22,394 bases of DNA, taken from positions 1 through 22,394 of IMG/VR virus record IMGVR_UViG_3300049483_000306; one strand, 5' to 3'. This document shows positions 8,432-16,957 of the stretch, one piece after another (the stretch's first letter is position 1; every line of letters starts with the position of its first letter). The stretch is from a virus. The notes beneath the pieces are model-generated. The model saw only the letters and a list, made by a program, of their open reading frames with translations. It had not been told where the DNA came from and ran no database searches. The position numbers and the translations under genes were made by a program.

Positions 8432-9121
8432 CTATCGGGTGTAGAAGTCTTCCGATACGACCTGTCGCAGTCGTGCCTTGGCGAACGCCGTCGGATCTCC
8501 GGTCTTCTGGTAGTGGTCCCACGCGCGGGCGGCCTGATCCTGGCTCTCCGCCGGGATCGGGTTCGTCCCGCTGCCGGTCCGCATCGACGGGATGGAGGCT
8601 TCCTTGCGCGGCCCCCCGTTGGGGGTCGGCTCCGGCGTCCCAGCCCTGCGCCGGGACTCTCCGAACTTGAGGAAGGCGTACTCCATCGCTCCGACCGGAT
8701 CGGTGTTGAACATCTTCGAGTACCGCTGCTTGACCGTACTGTCCGTCTCGATGTACTGAGCGACGTCCGACTCGAACTTCTGGTAGTCGGGATACTCGCC
8801 GACGAGCGTTCCGCGCGCCTGGATCCCCTGTGCCAGCGGTGCGAAGGCATTGCCCACCACCGCCTGCACGAACTCACCCAGCGCATCCACCGGGATGCCG
8901 TAGTCGGTCAGGCGGTCGATCGCAGTGGCCTGGAAGCGGCCACTCGCATCGCGCTGGGGCACCGACTGTCGCGGCTGACTCACCTGCTGTTCGAGCTCGG
9001 TGAGCCGGTCCTTCAGTCGCTTCGCCTCGGCGCCCGAGGCCCGGTACGCCTGTGCCAGCGCCTCCGGCGACGGGTAGCCCGCGAGATCGGGGGTCGGGTT
9101 GTTCGGGTTCTCGTCAGCCAT
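8432..9121 (-). CDS. Capsid assembly scaffolding protein
   Basis: This 229-residue protein lies immediately upstream of the capsid gene, the usual scaffold position. It starts MADENPNNPTPDLAGYPSPE, then has a short heptad-like helix EAKRLKDRLTELEQQVSQPR (about residues 31-50), a helical middle with LGEFVQAVVGNAFAPLAQGI, a Pro/Gly-rich disordered segment (about 160-195) and a charged C-terminal helix with AKARLRQVVSEDFYTR. Acidic, coiled, partly disordered proteins of this size beside the capsid gene are typical scaffolds, whose basic C-terminus binds the capsid protein. A GAGGAAGGA ribosome site precedes the ATG. Sequence alone does not identify the family. Confidence 0.75.
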   Translation of the reverse strand: MADENPNNPTPDLAGYPSPEALAQAYRASGAEAKRLKDRLTELEQQVSQPRQSVPQRDASGRFQATAIDRLTDYGIPVDALGEFVQAVVGNAFAPLAQGIQARGTLVGEYPDYQKFESDVAQYIETDSTVKQRYSKMFNTDPVGAMEYAFLKFGESRRRAGTPEPTPNGGPRKEASIPSMRTGSGTNPIPAESQDQAARAWDHYQKTGDPTAFAKARLRQVVSEDFYTR

Positions 9122-9136
9122 CGCAAGGATCCTTCC

Positions 9137-9430
9137 TCACGGGTTCGCCGTGGCAGGAGTGCCGGAGTCGAGTTCGTCGAGCCGGCTGTTGTGCTCGTAC
9201 TCAGCGATGAGGTTCGGCCAGATGCCCACCATCCATTCGGCTTCACGGATGCGGGCACGCAGATCCTCGTCGCTGACAGTCGCCATCGGGCCACGCCGTT
9301 CGGGCGGGCTCACGACGATCGCCTTCAGGGCTTCATGCCCGCGGGCGAGTACGAGCGGTCGAATGACATCATTCCATCCTGCGGTCTGCAGGACAAGCCG
9401 AAGTTTCGCAACCTGCTGTTCGTCGAGCAT
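9137..9430 (-). CDS. Hypothetical protein between portal and scaffold (97 aa)
   Basis: The ATG at 9430 overlaps the portal stop (ATGA), indicating coupled translation. The protein starts MLDEQQVAKLRLVLQTAGWN and continues VIRPLVLARGHEALKAIVVS, then EEDLRARI-like helical sequence (SDEDLRARIREAEWMVGIWP) and a short Pro/Thr-rich tail. It is predicted largely helical with no transmembrane segment. Small helical proteins at this place are frequent in podovirus-like genomes, but their function is generally not known, and I assign none. Confidence 0.75.
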   Translation of the reverse strand: MLDEQQVAKLRLVLQTAGWNDVIRPLVLARGHEALKAIVVSPPERRGPMATVSDEDLRARIREAEWMVGIWPNLIAEYEHNSRLDELDSGTPATANP

Positions 9431-11379
9431 CAGGCCGCCGCTCCGGTCGGGCTCATCGACCCGGCCAGCCCGCCCACCGGAGACTGCTGCTGGTTGTTGC
9501 CGAGCAGCGCCAGTAGTTCGGGGGAGAGTTGTGGCAGGTTGCTCGAGGATGCGGCATTCGCCACCGCTCCGGGCGACACCCCGGCCTGCTCGGCGAGCTG
9601 GTTGACCGCCGGGACCTGGTTCACCAGCAGCTCATCGACGTTCTTCATGTCGAACATCTGGAAGGTCTGGCGGGCGAAGTTCGCCCAGTTCACCAGCTGC
9701 ATCATCGCCGGGTTCGAAGACATGATCTGGACCAGCTGGAGCACGTTCTGCTGGCGCACGGACTTGCCGAGCGCCTGCGAGGCGCCCACGGCGCGCGCAC
9801 GATAGTCGGGAGCCAGGTCTTCCTCGTCGATCGTCACCCGTTCGGGTGGCAGGGGAAGCCCGGTGACCGGGTCCACGGAGGCGAGGCTGCCGAGGATCCT
9901 GACCTCGTGCGGCGTCGTGAGCAGCATGCGGTCGAGATCGCGGAACCCGTTCGCCAGCGGCTCGACGAACTGCTCCTCGAGGATGCGGCTCTCGAACGCC
10001 AGCCGCGTCATCACGTTCTCCTGCCGGCCGAGGAAGCCGCGGGCAGTCTCGCGGTCACCCGACTGCAGGCCCATGATGATGTCGTTGATCCCGGCCCCCA
10101 GCTGCATGAACTGCCACAACTGGCCGATCTCGTTGTAGGCCAGCGAGACGCCCTGCATGTTGGGCTGCAGCGCACGGATGTTCGAGTCGTCCGCGGCGCC
10201 GTCGACCAGGATCATCCGGCCGGCGCGGGTGAAGAGGTGCTGGGTATTGATGTTGGCCGTCGAGCTGACGACGTACATCGGGTCGATCAGGAGGTCGAGC
10301 GCATCGAGTTTCTGGTTGGCGATGCGGTTGACCGTCTGCTGGGGGCCGTAGGCGACCTCGGCCTTGCCGACACCGTCGAAGCTGTAGGGGTCGGGCATCG
10401 GCGAGTAGGACTTGAACGGCTTCACGTTGGGCTGGCTCGAGGGCCGGTTCTTCAGCACCACGCGGCCGTTGCCGATGGCGATGCAGCGGTGGCGGATGCC
10501 GTCGGGGCAGAACTCGTCCGGCACCAGCCCGTGCATCTCCCAGATCTCGACCGGCTTGGCGAACTTCTCGCTCTGGCGGGCCATGTAGTCGTACTCGTTG
10601 CGGAAGACCACCCGCCGAGCGACGTACTCGCCGTGCGCGAAGCCCTGCAGCGGGAAGTCGCGCAGCAGTTTCACCGCCTTGGGGTCGAAGTAGGGATCCT
10701 CGCTGTTGGCGTCCTCCATCATCTCGTCGAGGCCCAGCCAGTAGCGATGGATCACCCAGTCCATGTCGTCGATGCGCTTCTTGCCCGGCTGCTGCCAGAA
10801 GTCGAGGCGGTCGACGGTGTTCCACGTCGGCCCGTCGAAGATCGTCAGGTCCTTCTCGTACTGGACCGGGATCGTCATGCCGGGCATGACCGTCTCGCGG
10901 CGCATGAACTTCGACTTCCTCACCTGGTGCTTCCAGCCGTAGCGCGCGATCGCGGTGCCGCAGATGTCCGCCTGCAGCATGAAGTCGATCGCCTGCACGA
11001 TCGAGTCGGCGTCCTTCAGCTGGGCGGAGACCAGCACCTCGTTCTTCTTGGCCCGCGCCACGTCCTCGGGAGCGTAGCCCTCAAAGGAGACGATCGGCCA
11101 GGTGCCGAAGGTGGTCTGGACCTTGCGGGCGACGTCCGACTGGATCATCGCGAAGGTGAAGGGGATGGTGACGTTGTTGCGGAACTGGGAGACGCGCCCC
11201 TGCCAGTAGCCGCGGTAGGCGTTGTACCAGTTCTGGAGCCGGATCATCACGCCGTGGTTGTAGCGCAGCGAGTGCTGCCGACGGTAGTCGACCAGCTCGA
11301 TGAAACGGGCGGAGGACGGCATGTCCCGCCGATCACGCCCTGTCGGGACACCTGAGTTCAGATCCTTGCCGGTTGCCAT
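9430..11379 (-). CDS. Portal protein (head-tail connector)
   Basis: The 649-residue portal forms the dodecameric ring at the capsid vertex through which DNA is packaged. The start chosen is the ATG at 11379 with GGAGG eight bases upstream; a GTG at 11388 gives three more residues. Supporting sequence includes the helical N-terminus (WYNAYRGYWQGRVSQFRNNV), NNVTIPFTFAMIQSDVARKV, the strand-rich middle with FDGPTWNTVDRLDFWQQPG, then GPQQTVNRIANQKLDALDLL, typical of portal crown/stem regions, and the C-terminal Gln/Asn/Pro-rich tail ending SMSPTGAAA. DIIMGLQSGDRETARGFLGR also matches the pattern in podovirus-like portals. Gene order (terminase, portal, scaffold, capsid) agrees. Confidence 0.85.
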   Translation of the reverse strand: MATGKDLNSGVPTGRDRRDMPSSARFIELVDYRRQHSLRYNHGVMIRLQNWYNAYRGYWQGRVSQFRNNVTIPFTFAMIQSDVARKVQTTFGTWPIVSFEGYAPEDVARAKKNEVLVSAQLKDADSIVQAIDFMLQADICGTAIARYGWKHQVRKSKFMRRETVMPGMTIPVQYEKDLTIFDGPTWNTVDRLDFWQQPGKKRIDDMDWVIHRYWLGLDEMMEDANSEDPYFDPKAVKLLRDFPLQGFAHGEYVARRVVFRNEYDYMARQSEKFAKPVEIWEMHGLVPDEFCPDGIRHRCIAIGNGRVVLKNRPSSQPNVKPFKSYSPMPDPYSFDGVGKAEVAYGPQQTVNRIANQKLDALDLLIDPMYVVSSTANINTQHLFTRAGRMILVDGAADDSNIRALQPNMQGVSLAYNEIGQLWQFMQLGAGINDIIMGLQSGDRETARGFLGRQENVMTRLAFESRILEEQFVEPLANGFRDLDRMLLTTPHEVRILGSLASVDPVTGLPLPPERVTIDEEDLAPDYRARAVGASQALGKSVRQQNVLQLVQIMSSNPAMMQLVNWANFARQTFQMFDMKNVDELLVNQVPAVNQLAEQAGVSPGAVANAASSSNLPQLSPELLALLGNNQQQSPVGGLAGSMSPTGAAA

Positions 11380-11405
11380 CCTTGGCACCTCCGCCCATCA
11401 CGTTA

Positions 11406-11645
11406 CTAGAACTTCGGCCGCTCGTCTATGTCTGCCCGCCCGTTGCGTGCCGCTTGATCGAGAATCCGGTCGATCGCGGTCATCAGGCGATTCCGTTGGA
11501 AGTTCAGGTCCATCAGCGCCTTCGCGTCACCGGCCGGCAAGCCCTTGGACTCGGCCACCGCCCGGTGCAGGCGGTCCTGCGCGAACCAGAGCTTGATGTT
11601 CACCACTATCAGGTTGTCGACCAGCGATCCCAAGGTGTCGCTCAT
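11406..11645 (-). CDS. Small helical protein upstream of portal (79 aa)
   Basis: The ATG at 11645 overlaps the preceding stop (ATGA) and the gene ends with tandem stops TAG TAA. The protein starts MSDTLGSLVDNLIVVNIKLW and contains DRLHRAVAESKGLPAGDAKA and LNFQRNRLMTAIDRILDQAA, suggesting two or three amphipathic helices with a KL/RL hydrophobic face. Such short helical proteins near portal genes are common in phages, but I cannot name a family. It is probably made together with portal. Confidence 0.75.
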   Translation of the reverse strand: MSDTLGSLVDNLIVVNIKLWFAQDRLHRAVAESKGLPAGDAKALMDLNFQRNRLMTAIDRILDQAARNGRADIDERPKF

Positions 11646-12310
11646 GTCGTCGCCACGCCCGCTCGGGCGGCGATTGCGTCGCGCAACTTCCTGATGATCT
11701 TTGGCCGCTCCAGCGCGATGCTCGGAAGCAAGTTTCGCGCATCTGCCAGCGCCCTGGTGGTCATTGTGATTTCCACCTTTCCGGGCAGGCCGAGGTGCTT
11801 GATGGCAAAATCGCTGTTGGCCGCGTAGGCAATCTGCGTCGCCTCGCCCAGCAACTCAATCATGATGTCCCAGTAGTAGTGAACGCAGGCGGGCCACGCG
11901 AGGTGTCCCACGACCTCGATCCACTCCGACGTCGCCCACGGGAAATCCATCCGCTCGGATCCGTTCGATCGTGGAGCCATTACTCCGATGCCGGATTTGA
12001 ATGCCGCCGCCGTCTTCATGACCCACCGGTCCCATCCTGGGCTCACGAACTCACAGTCGTCCGTGGCCGCCCCATAGGCGACGTAGCCGGGGTGGAGGCG
12101 GACCAGCTCGTTCATGGACTTCACGGGCCCAATCCGGTCGCCGATGGTCAGTAGTGCACCCGTAGTGAAGCCCTTGTATTGGCCCTCCTGGTCCTCGTCG
12201 ACGTAAATGGCTACGTCCGCATTGGTGCTGGTCTTCAGCGCTGAGTCGATCATCTGTTGGGCCAGCGAAGCGCGGTCCCGCGTGGCACAGACGACGAGGA
12301 CGCGACTCAT
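11642..12310 (-). CDS. GT-A-like glycosyltransferase (copy 2)
   Basis: The start is the ATG at 12310, which overlaps the stop of the GT9-like gene (ATGA); an upstream in-frame start at 12325 is less likely. The 222-residue protein begins [20 protein letters not shown], the start of a GT-A nucleotide-sugar-binding domain, followed by a D-x-D-like YVDEDQEGQY, GDRIGPVKSMNELV, and DDCEFVSPGWDRWVMKTA. It is clearly paralogous to 18526-19245: both share VC-x-TRDR, YVD-x-D, GPV, DDC-x-FS/VS-x-HGWD-like and IELLG-x-x-T-x-I-x-YA blocks. It probably transfers a sugar in the same pathway as the neighbouring genes. Substrates are unknown. Confidence 0.75.
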   Translation of the reverse strand: MSRVLVVCATRDRASLAQQMIDSALKTSTNADVAIYVDEDQEGQYKGFTTGALLTIGDRIGPVKSMNELVRLHPGYVAYGAATDDCEFVSPGWDRWVMKTAAAFKSGIGVMAPRSNGSERMDFPWATSEWIEVVGHLAWPACVHYYWDIMIELLGEATQIAYAANSDFAIKHLGLPGKVEITMTTRALADARNLLPSIALERPKIIRKLRDAIAARAGVATT

Positions 12311-13120
12311 GCCTTCGCCAGCCACCGGTCACGGAACTCCGGCCACAGTTTCCGCAGGTCCTTCTCGGTCTCATTCATCTGGTTCGGGCCGAGTCCCGAC
12401 CAGATCACCTTCGGATGCTCGCCGATCGGGTCGTGGACGCGCACGCAGGGCACCTTCAGCACGCTCGCCAGCGCCGCGACGCTCGAGCCGCAGCCGATGA
12501 CCAGCCGCGAACCCTTCATAAGCCGCGCCAACTGAAGGAAGTCTGCATTGTCGTCGAAGTCGGTCCAGCCCGGATAGAGTTCCAGCGCCCGCTTCCGTTC
12601 CGAAGGCAGGCCGACGAACACCTTCTCCGCCGGCAGGTCGTCCTTAACGTCGTAGAGGAAGCGCCAGAAGGTCGGGGTCCCCGCGGTGTGGGACATGAAT
12701 CCACCGTGGAGCACGACGCGGTCGCGAACCTCCGCGACTCCTCCAACATCGAGGCTCTCGTCCTGCGCCACCCCCTCGGGGTCGATCCGCAGCGGCACCG
12801 TCGCCAGCGTCTCGAGCGTGATCTGCCGCGTCGGGAACTTGCGGAATCCGAGGTGGTAGATCTCGTGGTCGAGGTGGTCGGAGGTCTTCAGGCCGAAGTC
12901 GAACGGCTGGCCGCCGCAGGAGTAGTTCTCGATGCCCCCACGAAGTTCAACCGCCTCCACGCACGGCTGCGCCTCGAACAGCGGCACCAGGGGCTTCAAC
13001 GTCTTCTCGTCGAGCCACAGCGTGCAGCGCTTCTCTTGCTGCTGGCAGTAGTGGTAGGCCACGGGCCACTGGAGCAGCGCGTCGCCGAGCTTGCCGCTAA
13101 AAAGTGAACACCAGGCTCAT
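12307..13120 (-). CDS. GT9/heptosyltransferase-like protein with an apparent +1 frameshift
   Basis: The ATG at 13120 overlaps the previous stop (ATGA) and has an AAAGGAGGG ribosome site. In that frame only seven codons (MSLVFTF) precede a TAG at 13099-13097. Skipping one base of the TTTTT run (13103-13099) joins it to the long frame, giving [20 protein letters not shown], the expected start of a GT9-type glycosyltransferase. The body then has [49 protein letters not shown], and the donor-site-like [20 protein letters not shown] followed by VRVHDPIG. The frame break is either a homopolymer error, a mutation, or a programmed +1 shift at TTT-TAG-C, which lets the Phe tRNA re-pair after the shift. 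If not shifted, translation could begin only at a GTG at 13062, losing the glycine-rich loop. Confidence 0.7.
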
Positions 13121-13317
13121 GCCGTGGTGCCCTCCTTTCGCCTTGTGAGTCCGTGACGGCGCGACCGCTCGCGCTGTTCGTCCATCAGGCGATCGAAACC
13201 TGCGACGTCAACGTCGAAGCCGCGCTCGCCAGCGATCTCGACCGTCATCTCGATGGGGAACCCGTAGGTGTCGTGGAGCATGAAGGCGTCCTCCGCGGAT
13301 ACCGTTGGCGGGCTCAC
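13117..13317 (-). CDS. Alanyl-tRNA synthetase-like fragment protein (66 aa)
   Basis: A GTG at 13317 overlaps the previous stop (GTGA); the gene ends in an ATGA overlap with the GT9-like gene. The protein contains [20 protein letters not shown] followed by [20 protein letters not shown]. This matches the segment after the catalytic core of alanyl-tRNA synthetase, where bacterial enzymes have a DTYGFP motif and then a conserved GF-x-x-x-M-x-x-Q-R helix. Only about 50 residues are present; the ATP-binding, editing and C-Ala domains are absent, so it cannot charge tRNA alone. It may bind RNA or interfere with host AlaRS; function is unknown. Its intact frame and coupled overlaps argue against a decayed remnant. 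Confidence 0.75.
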   Translation of the reverse strand: MSPPTVSAEDAFMLHDTYGFPIEMTVEIAGERGFDVDVAGFDRLMDEQRERSRRHGLTRRKEGTTA

Positions 13318-13490
13318 TTCGCGGGCTCCTTCACGACGATCATCGCGACGATCTCCGGGTTGATGAACATGGTCTCGCCAGGGCCCTCGATGACGTAGGC
13401 CATCCGCGTGTCCTGCGGCGCGTAGACCATCTTCACGTCGAGGAACTCCTGTGGCGGAAACTTCTCGCGAAACGTGACGAGTGCCTTCAC
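13314..13490 (-). CDS. Small hypothetical protein (58 aa)
   Basis: A GTG at 13490 overlaps the methyltransferase stop (GTGA) and the gene ends in a GTGA overlap with the synthetase-like gene, so both boundaries are defined by coupled junctions. The protein begins [20 protein letters not shown] and continues [20 protein letters not shown], ending [11 protein letters not shown]. It looks like a compact alpha/beta protein with alternating hydrophobic strands. I recognise no family. Inclusion rests on the overlaps and a protein-like composition. Confidence 0.65.
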   Translation of the reverse strand: MKALVTFREKFPPQEFLDVKMVYAPQDTRMAYVIEGPGETMFINPEIVAMIVVKEPAK

Positions 13491-14680
13491 ACGACACTCA
13501 CGATCTCGGGCAGCGGGTACATGAACACCGTCCCGGCGCGGATCAGTTCGTGCTCGCGGACGTCGAACTCCTTCTTAAACGCCCACGGCAGCACCAGCAC
13601 CTGGGGCGGCTTCGCGGCCCGCAGCTCCTCCTCGGTCTTGATCGGCAGCCAGGATCCGACCATCTTCAGGCCATGCTTCTCGGGGTTGCGGTCAGCCACC
13701 GCCTCGAACTGCTGGCAGAAGCCGAGGTACTGCAGCAGCACCGTGCCCTTGGTCGAGGCTCCGTAGCACCACGTCTGGCCCGAGTGCATGTCGAGCGTGT
13801 GCAGCATCCGCTCGCGCCAGCGCGGGATCCGCTGGCAGAAGTCCTCGAGCTTCTCCGCGAAGTCGGGGCCCTCGGCCTCGAGCAGGCCCCCCAGCGGAGC
13901 GGGGTGAGCGAGCGGTCCGGTCTTCATCGCCGTCACCCGCATGCTGCCGCCGTTCACGTCGTTGTGCGAGATGTTGGTGATCGTCATCCCGTGCCGCTCG
14001 TAGAGCTTCCGCAGCGTGCCGATGTCGTAGTAGCAGAGGTGCTCGTGACAGATCGCGTCGAAGGCGTTCTGCTCGAGCATCGTCGGGGCGTCGTTGAGCT
14101 GGTTGATCCAGACGCCGTCGGGGGTCAGGCTGTCGCGGATGTCGTCGATGAACGGACCCGGCTCGTCGAGGTCGTAGAACATCGCCGCCGACGTGATCAC
14201 GTCGCAATCGCCGCGCAGCTCGTCGAGCGCCTTGAAGTAGTCGACCACGACGCGGTCGGAGTGTCGCATCAGGTCGGGCGTCAGGTTCCGCGCCGGCTCG
14301 AAGGCCACGCGCTCGAACTCGCGCGGCACGCACGAGAGCAGGTAGCCGTCGTTCGCACCGATGTCCACCCAGACCCCGCCGTGATGGTACGAGAGGCCGT
14401 CGCGCACCAGATCCTCGAGCGCGTAGCGCATCGTGCCGTTGATGCCGCTGCGATACCAGAACTCCCTGAACAGGAGCTCGGGGTTGGTGGTGTGACCGAG
14501 CTGCATCAGGCCGCAGGCGCGGCAGAAGCAGAGGTCGAGAGGCGCCCGTGGCAGCGTCGCGTCCGCCTCCTTCACGAACCGCGGCAGGAACTGGTTGCCG
14601 AGGCTCAGCGCCGGCTGCAGCCCGACACCACCGCATGCACGGCAGGTATCTCGTTCGACGTAGACGGCCCCGGCCGTCAC
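13487..14680 (-). CDS. SAM-dependent sugar C-methyltransferase-like protein
   Basis: The start chosen is the GTG at 14680, which overlaps the terminase stop (GTGA) and has a GGGAG site; an ATG at 14713 would add 11 residues. The 397-residue protein has three parts typical of C-methyltransferases acting on dTDP-type deoxysugars (NovU/TcaB9-like): a zinc-binding N-terminus with CRAC (residues 13-16) and CFCRAC (51-56), a Rossmann methyltransferase domain with VDIGANDG (105-112) and the conserved HEHLCYY block, and a C-terminal domain with [17 protein letters not shown] and [11 protein letters not shown]. It probably adds a methyl group to a nucleotide sugar used by the neighbouring transferases. 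The sugar is unknown. Confidence 0.85.
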   Translation of the reverse strand: MTAGAVYVERDTCRACGGVGLQPALSLGNQFLPRFVKEADATLPRAPLDLCFCRACGLMQLGHTTNPELLFREFWYRSGINGTMRYALEDLVRDGLSYHHGGVWVDIGANDGYLLSCVPREFERVAFEPARNLTPDLMRHSDRVVVDYFKALDELRGDCDVITSAAMFYDLDEPGPFIDDIRDSLTPDGVWINQLNDAPTMLEQNAFDAICHEHLCYYDIGTLRKLYERHGMTITNISHNDVNGGSMRVTAMKTGPLAHPAPLGGLLEAEGPDFAEKLEDFCQRIPRWRERMLHTLDMHSGQTWCYGASTKGTVLLQYLGFCQQFEAVADRNPEKHGLKMVGSWLPIKTEEELRAAKPPQVLVLPWAFKKEFDVREHELIRAGTVFMYPLPEIVSVV

Positions 14681-16449
14681 CGGATCGGCTCCCGCGGCAC
14701 TTCGTCCATCCATTGGCTGACCTCGTCGTCCTCAAAGAGTCGCTGGCTGAGCCCCTCGACCTCGAAGGGCGTGGCTCCGCGGTCGTAGGGAGCCTTCTGC
14801 TGGGAGAAGCGGCGCATCGGCTGGTAGAGCTCGGGCTGGAACGCGTCGGCGTGAGCGTCGGCCCAGTCGATCTTGAGCCGCTGGTTCACCATGTACTGGC
14901 CGATGCGCGCCATCTGCTCCATCAGCCGATCGGAGCCGGGGGAACCCTGCACCACCTTGACGTGCCCGTCAACCCAGAATGAAGCCGCAGCTACCAGACG
15001 TTGGGGCTTACGCGTGCCGCCGCGGCTGAACTGCTGGTAGTTCGGCATCGGGATGTTGACGTCGTGGAACATGTTCTGGAGTGCCAGTTTCCAGACGTCC
15101 TTCAGCCCGGCCATCGCGACTTCGTTGGTGATCGCGAAGATGTGCCGGCCTTGCTTGCGGTAGCGCTGCACCAGCGCCACGATGCGGGCGCCGAACTCCT
15201 CGGCCCGCCACATCGGCGAGCCGTAGCCCTCGATGACGTAGACGTCGCCGGAGCCGTTGCGCGGGTAGCCGTGGACGATGAAGACGGTCTCGTCCTTGCC
15301 GACCCGCTTGCTGCCGTCGTCGAGCGCCAGGTCGCAGGTGATCGCGTACCGCAGGGCGTGCCACGGCACGTCCTTGGCGTCAATCAGGCACTGGCGGATC
15401 TGGTCCTTGGTGATCGGGTTGAACTCCGAGACCGCGGGGTCGTTCATCACCTGCGCGGCGTAGCGCAGTGGGTCGCGGCGCTGGTAGTCGGCGAGGCGCT
15501 TCTCCGGCCAGACCTTGGGAGTGGTAGGCCGGTTCTCCTGATCACGGCCGGCGAGGAAGTAGACGTGCCACTTCCCGTCGGGGTCGGTCGTGATCGAATC
15601 CGTCGGGGACCCGGTCAGGGTCTTGACGCCCTCGTCGCGGAAGGCGATGCCGAAGTGGTCGTCGTCGTCGTAGCGCGTTCCGACCATCACCACCAGGCCG
15701 TCCGACTGGATCACCGGGAACAGCGAGGTCAGCTGGCCGTTGACGGTCTGCAGCCAGTTCTTGTCCGAGACCAGCCGCTCGTAGGAGATCGGGTCGTCGT
15801 AGAAGATCGCGTCGGGGTGGGCGCCCACGATCGAAGTCTCGACCGCGAAGGTGCCGAAGCTCGGGTCCTTCTTCGAGGTGTTCTTGCGCCCGATGTGGAC
15901 GATTTCCTTGCCGGTCCACGTCCGCGCCCCGGTCGACCAGTTGCCGTAGAGCTTGGTGAAGAGGGAGTACGGGTCGGAACCGTCGAGCACCGCCTTGATG
16001 CCGCCGAGCATCTTCGCCGAGAGCTCGCTGCGTTCCGACCCGATGTAGATCGACAGTTCCGGGTCGAGCAGCTGGAGCCAGTTCGATCCGGCCTGCGTGA
16101 TCAGCGTGGTCTTGCCGACCTCGCGGTGAACCACCACGGCGAGGTGCTTCTGCTCGCCGCGACCGTGCTTGCGCTTCGCCAGCCACTCGAGAACGTGACC
16201 CTGGAACCAGTCGGCCAGCGGCTTGTGGACCTCGGGCTCGATCCAGAACTCGCCACGCGGGTTGATCCCCGCCCCGAATCCAGCGTTGAAGAAGGTCCAG
16301 AAGTCCGTCTGGCAGAAGTGGCGGAGCAGCTGGAGCTCATCCTCACTCGGCCACGGGAACTCCTTGTGGGACTCCGTCACCAGTCGCTTCGGCCGGCGGT
16401 TCGCCAGTGTTCGGTGTCCGCGCGGCTTGCTGCCGAGCAACAAGGGCAT
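14677..16449 (-). CDS. terL: Terminase large subunit (TerL)
   Basis: This 590-residue motor ATPase and nuclease packages and cuts phage DNA. It has a Walker A-like HREVGKTT (about residues 108-115), a Walker B DAIFYDD (213-219), the coupling motif MVGTRY (255-260) and a C-terminal RNase H-like nuclease starting at CDLALDDG (372-379) with later acidic residues in DWADAHADAF. The ATG at 16449 has a GGAGGG site about six bases upstream, but it overlaps the small terminase gene by 107 bases; a GTG at 16380 is an alternative with a weaker site. The gene follows the small terminase and precedes a glycan gene rather than the portal directly, which is unusual. Identification is strong. Confidence 0.92.
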   Translation of the reverse strand: MPLLLGSKPRGHRTLANRRPKRLVTESHKEFPWPSEDELQLLRHFCQTDFWTFFNAGFGAGINPRGEFWIEPEVHKPLADWFQGHVLEWLAKRKHGRGEQKHLAVVVHREVGKTTLITQAGSNWLQLLDPELSIYIGSERSELSAKMLGGIKAVLDGSDPYSLFTKLYGNWSTGARTWTGKEIVHIGRKNTSKKDPSFGTFAVETSIVGAHPDAIFYDDPISYERLVSDKNWLQTVNGQLTSLFPVIQSDGLVVMVGTRYDDDDHFGIAFRDEGVKTLTGSPTDSITTDPDGKWHVYFLAGRDQENRPTTPKVWPEKRLADYQRRDPLRYAAQVMNDPAVSEFNPITKDQIRQCLIDAKDVPWHALRYAITCDLALDDGSKRVGKDETVFIVHGYPRNGSGDVYVIEGYGSPMWRAEEFGARIVALVQRYRKQGRHIFAITNEVAMAGLKDVWKLALQNMFHDVNIPMPNYQQFSRGGTRKPQRLVAAASFWVDGHVKVVQGSPGSDRLMEQMARIGQYMVNQRLKIDWADAHADAFQPELYQPMRRFSQQKAPYDRGATPFEVEGLSQRLFEDDEVSQWMDEVPREPIR

Positions 16450-16957
16450 CCATGCCCTCCGGTTCTGGGAGCGCGCCAGCCTTCGCCCGCTCCCGGTCCA
16501 CGATCAGGCGGATCGCAGCGCGCTTGAGCCACTCACGCTGCACTGCGATACCGCGTGCTGCCGGGTAACCCTTCGGCGTTCCGGGCTTCTTGATCTCGGG
16601 GAACATCCGGTACAGCACCTTCAGCGACGAGACCTTCTCGGCCTCCTCGAGAACCTCCGATGGCACGTCCTCGATGTGCAGCTCAGGCTTGTTGGTGATC
16701 TTCCACGAGCGCTTGGTCGGGAAGGCGCGGTGGTAGGCCACCTGCGCGATGTTCGAGCCGGCGGCGAGGATCATCCGCGAGAGCCGGTCGGTGACCTCTT
16801 TGGCGGTCAGGGGCTCGGGGAGGACCACCGCGGTGTTGGTCGCGGAGGCGAGCATCTTCAGCGCGCGGAACCGGTCCGCTCCGGCATTCGGGTCCTGCGC
16901 GATCTCGGTGACCGTCGCCAGGACCTCGTCGATCGACATGCGCTTGGTCTCGTTCAT
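16343..16957 (-). CDS. Putative terminase small subunit (TerS)
   Basis: The ATG at 16957 overlaps the previous stop (ATGA) and has a GAGGGG site. The 204-residue protein starts MNETKRMSIDEVLATVTEIA and contains FRALKMLASATNTAVVLPEP, TAKEVTDRLSRMILAAGSNI, then RAAIRLIVDRERAKAG and a Gly/Pro-rich tail (GVPQGVPVAE). Direct DNA-binding motifs are not obvious by eye. The call rests on its size, helical composition and position directly before TerL, where DNA-recognition subunits normally lie. Its tail overlaps the start of TerL, so the two may be translated together. Confidence 0.6.
   Translation of the reverse strand: MNETKRMSIDEVLATVTEIAQDPNAGADRFRALKMLASATNTAVVLPEPLTAKEVTDRLSRMILAAGSNIAQVAYHRAFPTKRSWKITNKPELHIEDVPSEVLEEAEKVSSLKVLYRMFPEIKKPGTPKGYPAARGIAVQREWLKRAAIRLIVDRERAKAGALPEPEGMDALVARQQAARTPNTGEPPAEATGDGVPQGVPVAE

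Noticed and set aside
8222-9805. Plus-strand open frame of 527 codons opposite capsid and scaffold
   Set aside because: Spans several real minus-strand genes and their gaps, as antisense frames do in GC-rich DNA.
9529-11355. Plus-strand open frame of 608 codons opposite the portal gene
   Set aside because: Antisense shadow of the portal gene; Leu/Arg/Asp/His-rich and without recognisable domains.
13318-13497. N-terminal extension of the synthetase-like gene up to 13497
   Set aside because: Arg/Gly/His-rich out-of-frame reading of the 58-residue gene at 13314-13490; the GTGA overlap at 13317 gives a better start.
13481-14788. Plus-strand open frame of 435 codons opposite the C-methyltransferase
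   Set aside because: Antisense to a gene with SAM-binding and zinc motifs; no own ribosome site or domain.
15001-16527. Plus-strand open frame of 508 codons opposite the large terminase
   Set aside because: Antisense to TerL, whose Walker and nuclease motifs are clear on the minus strand.
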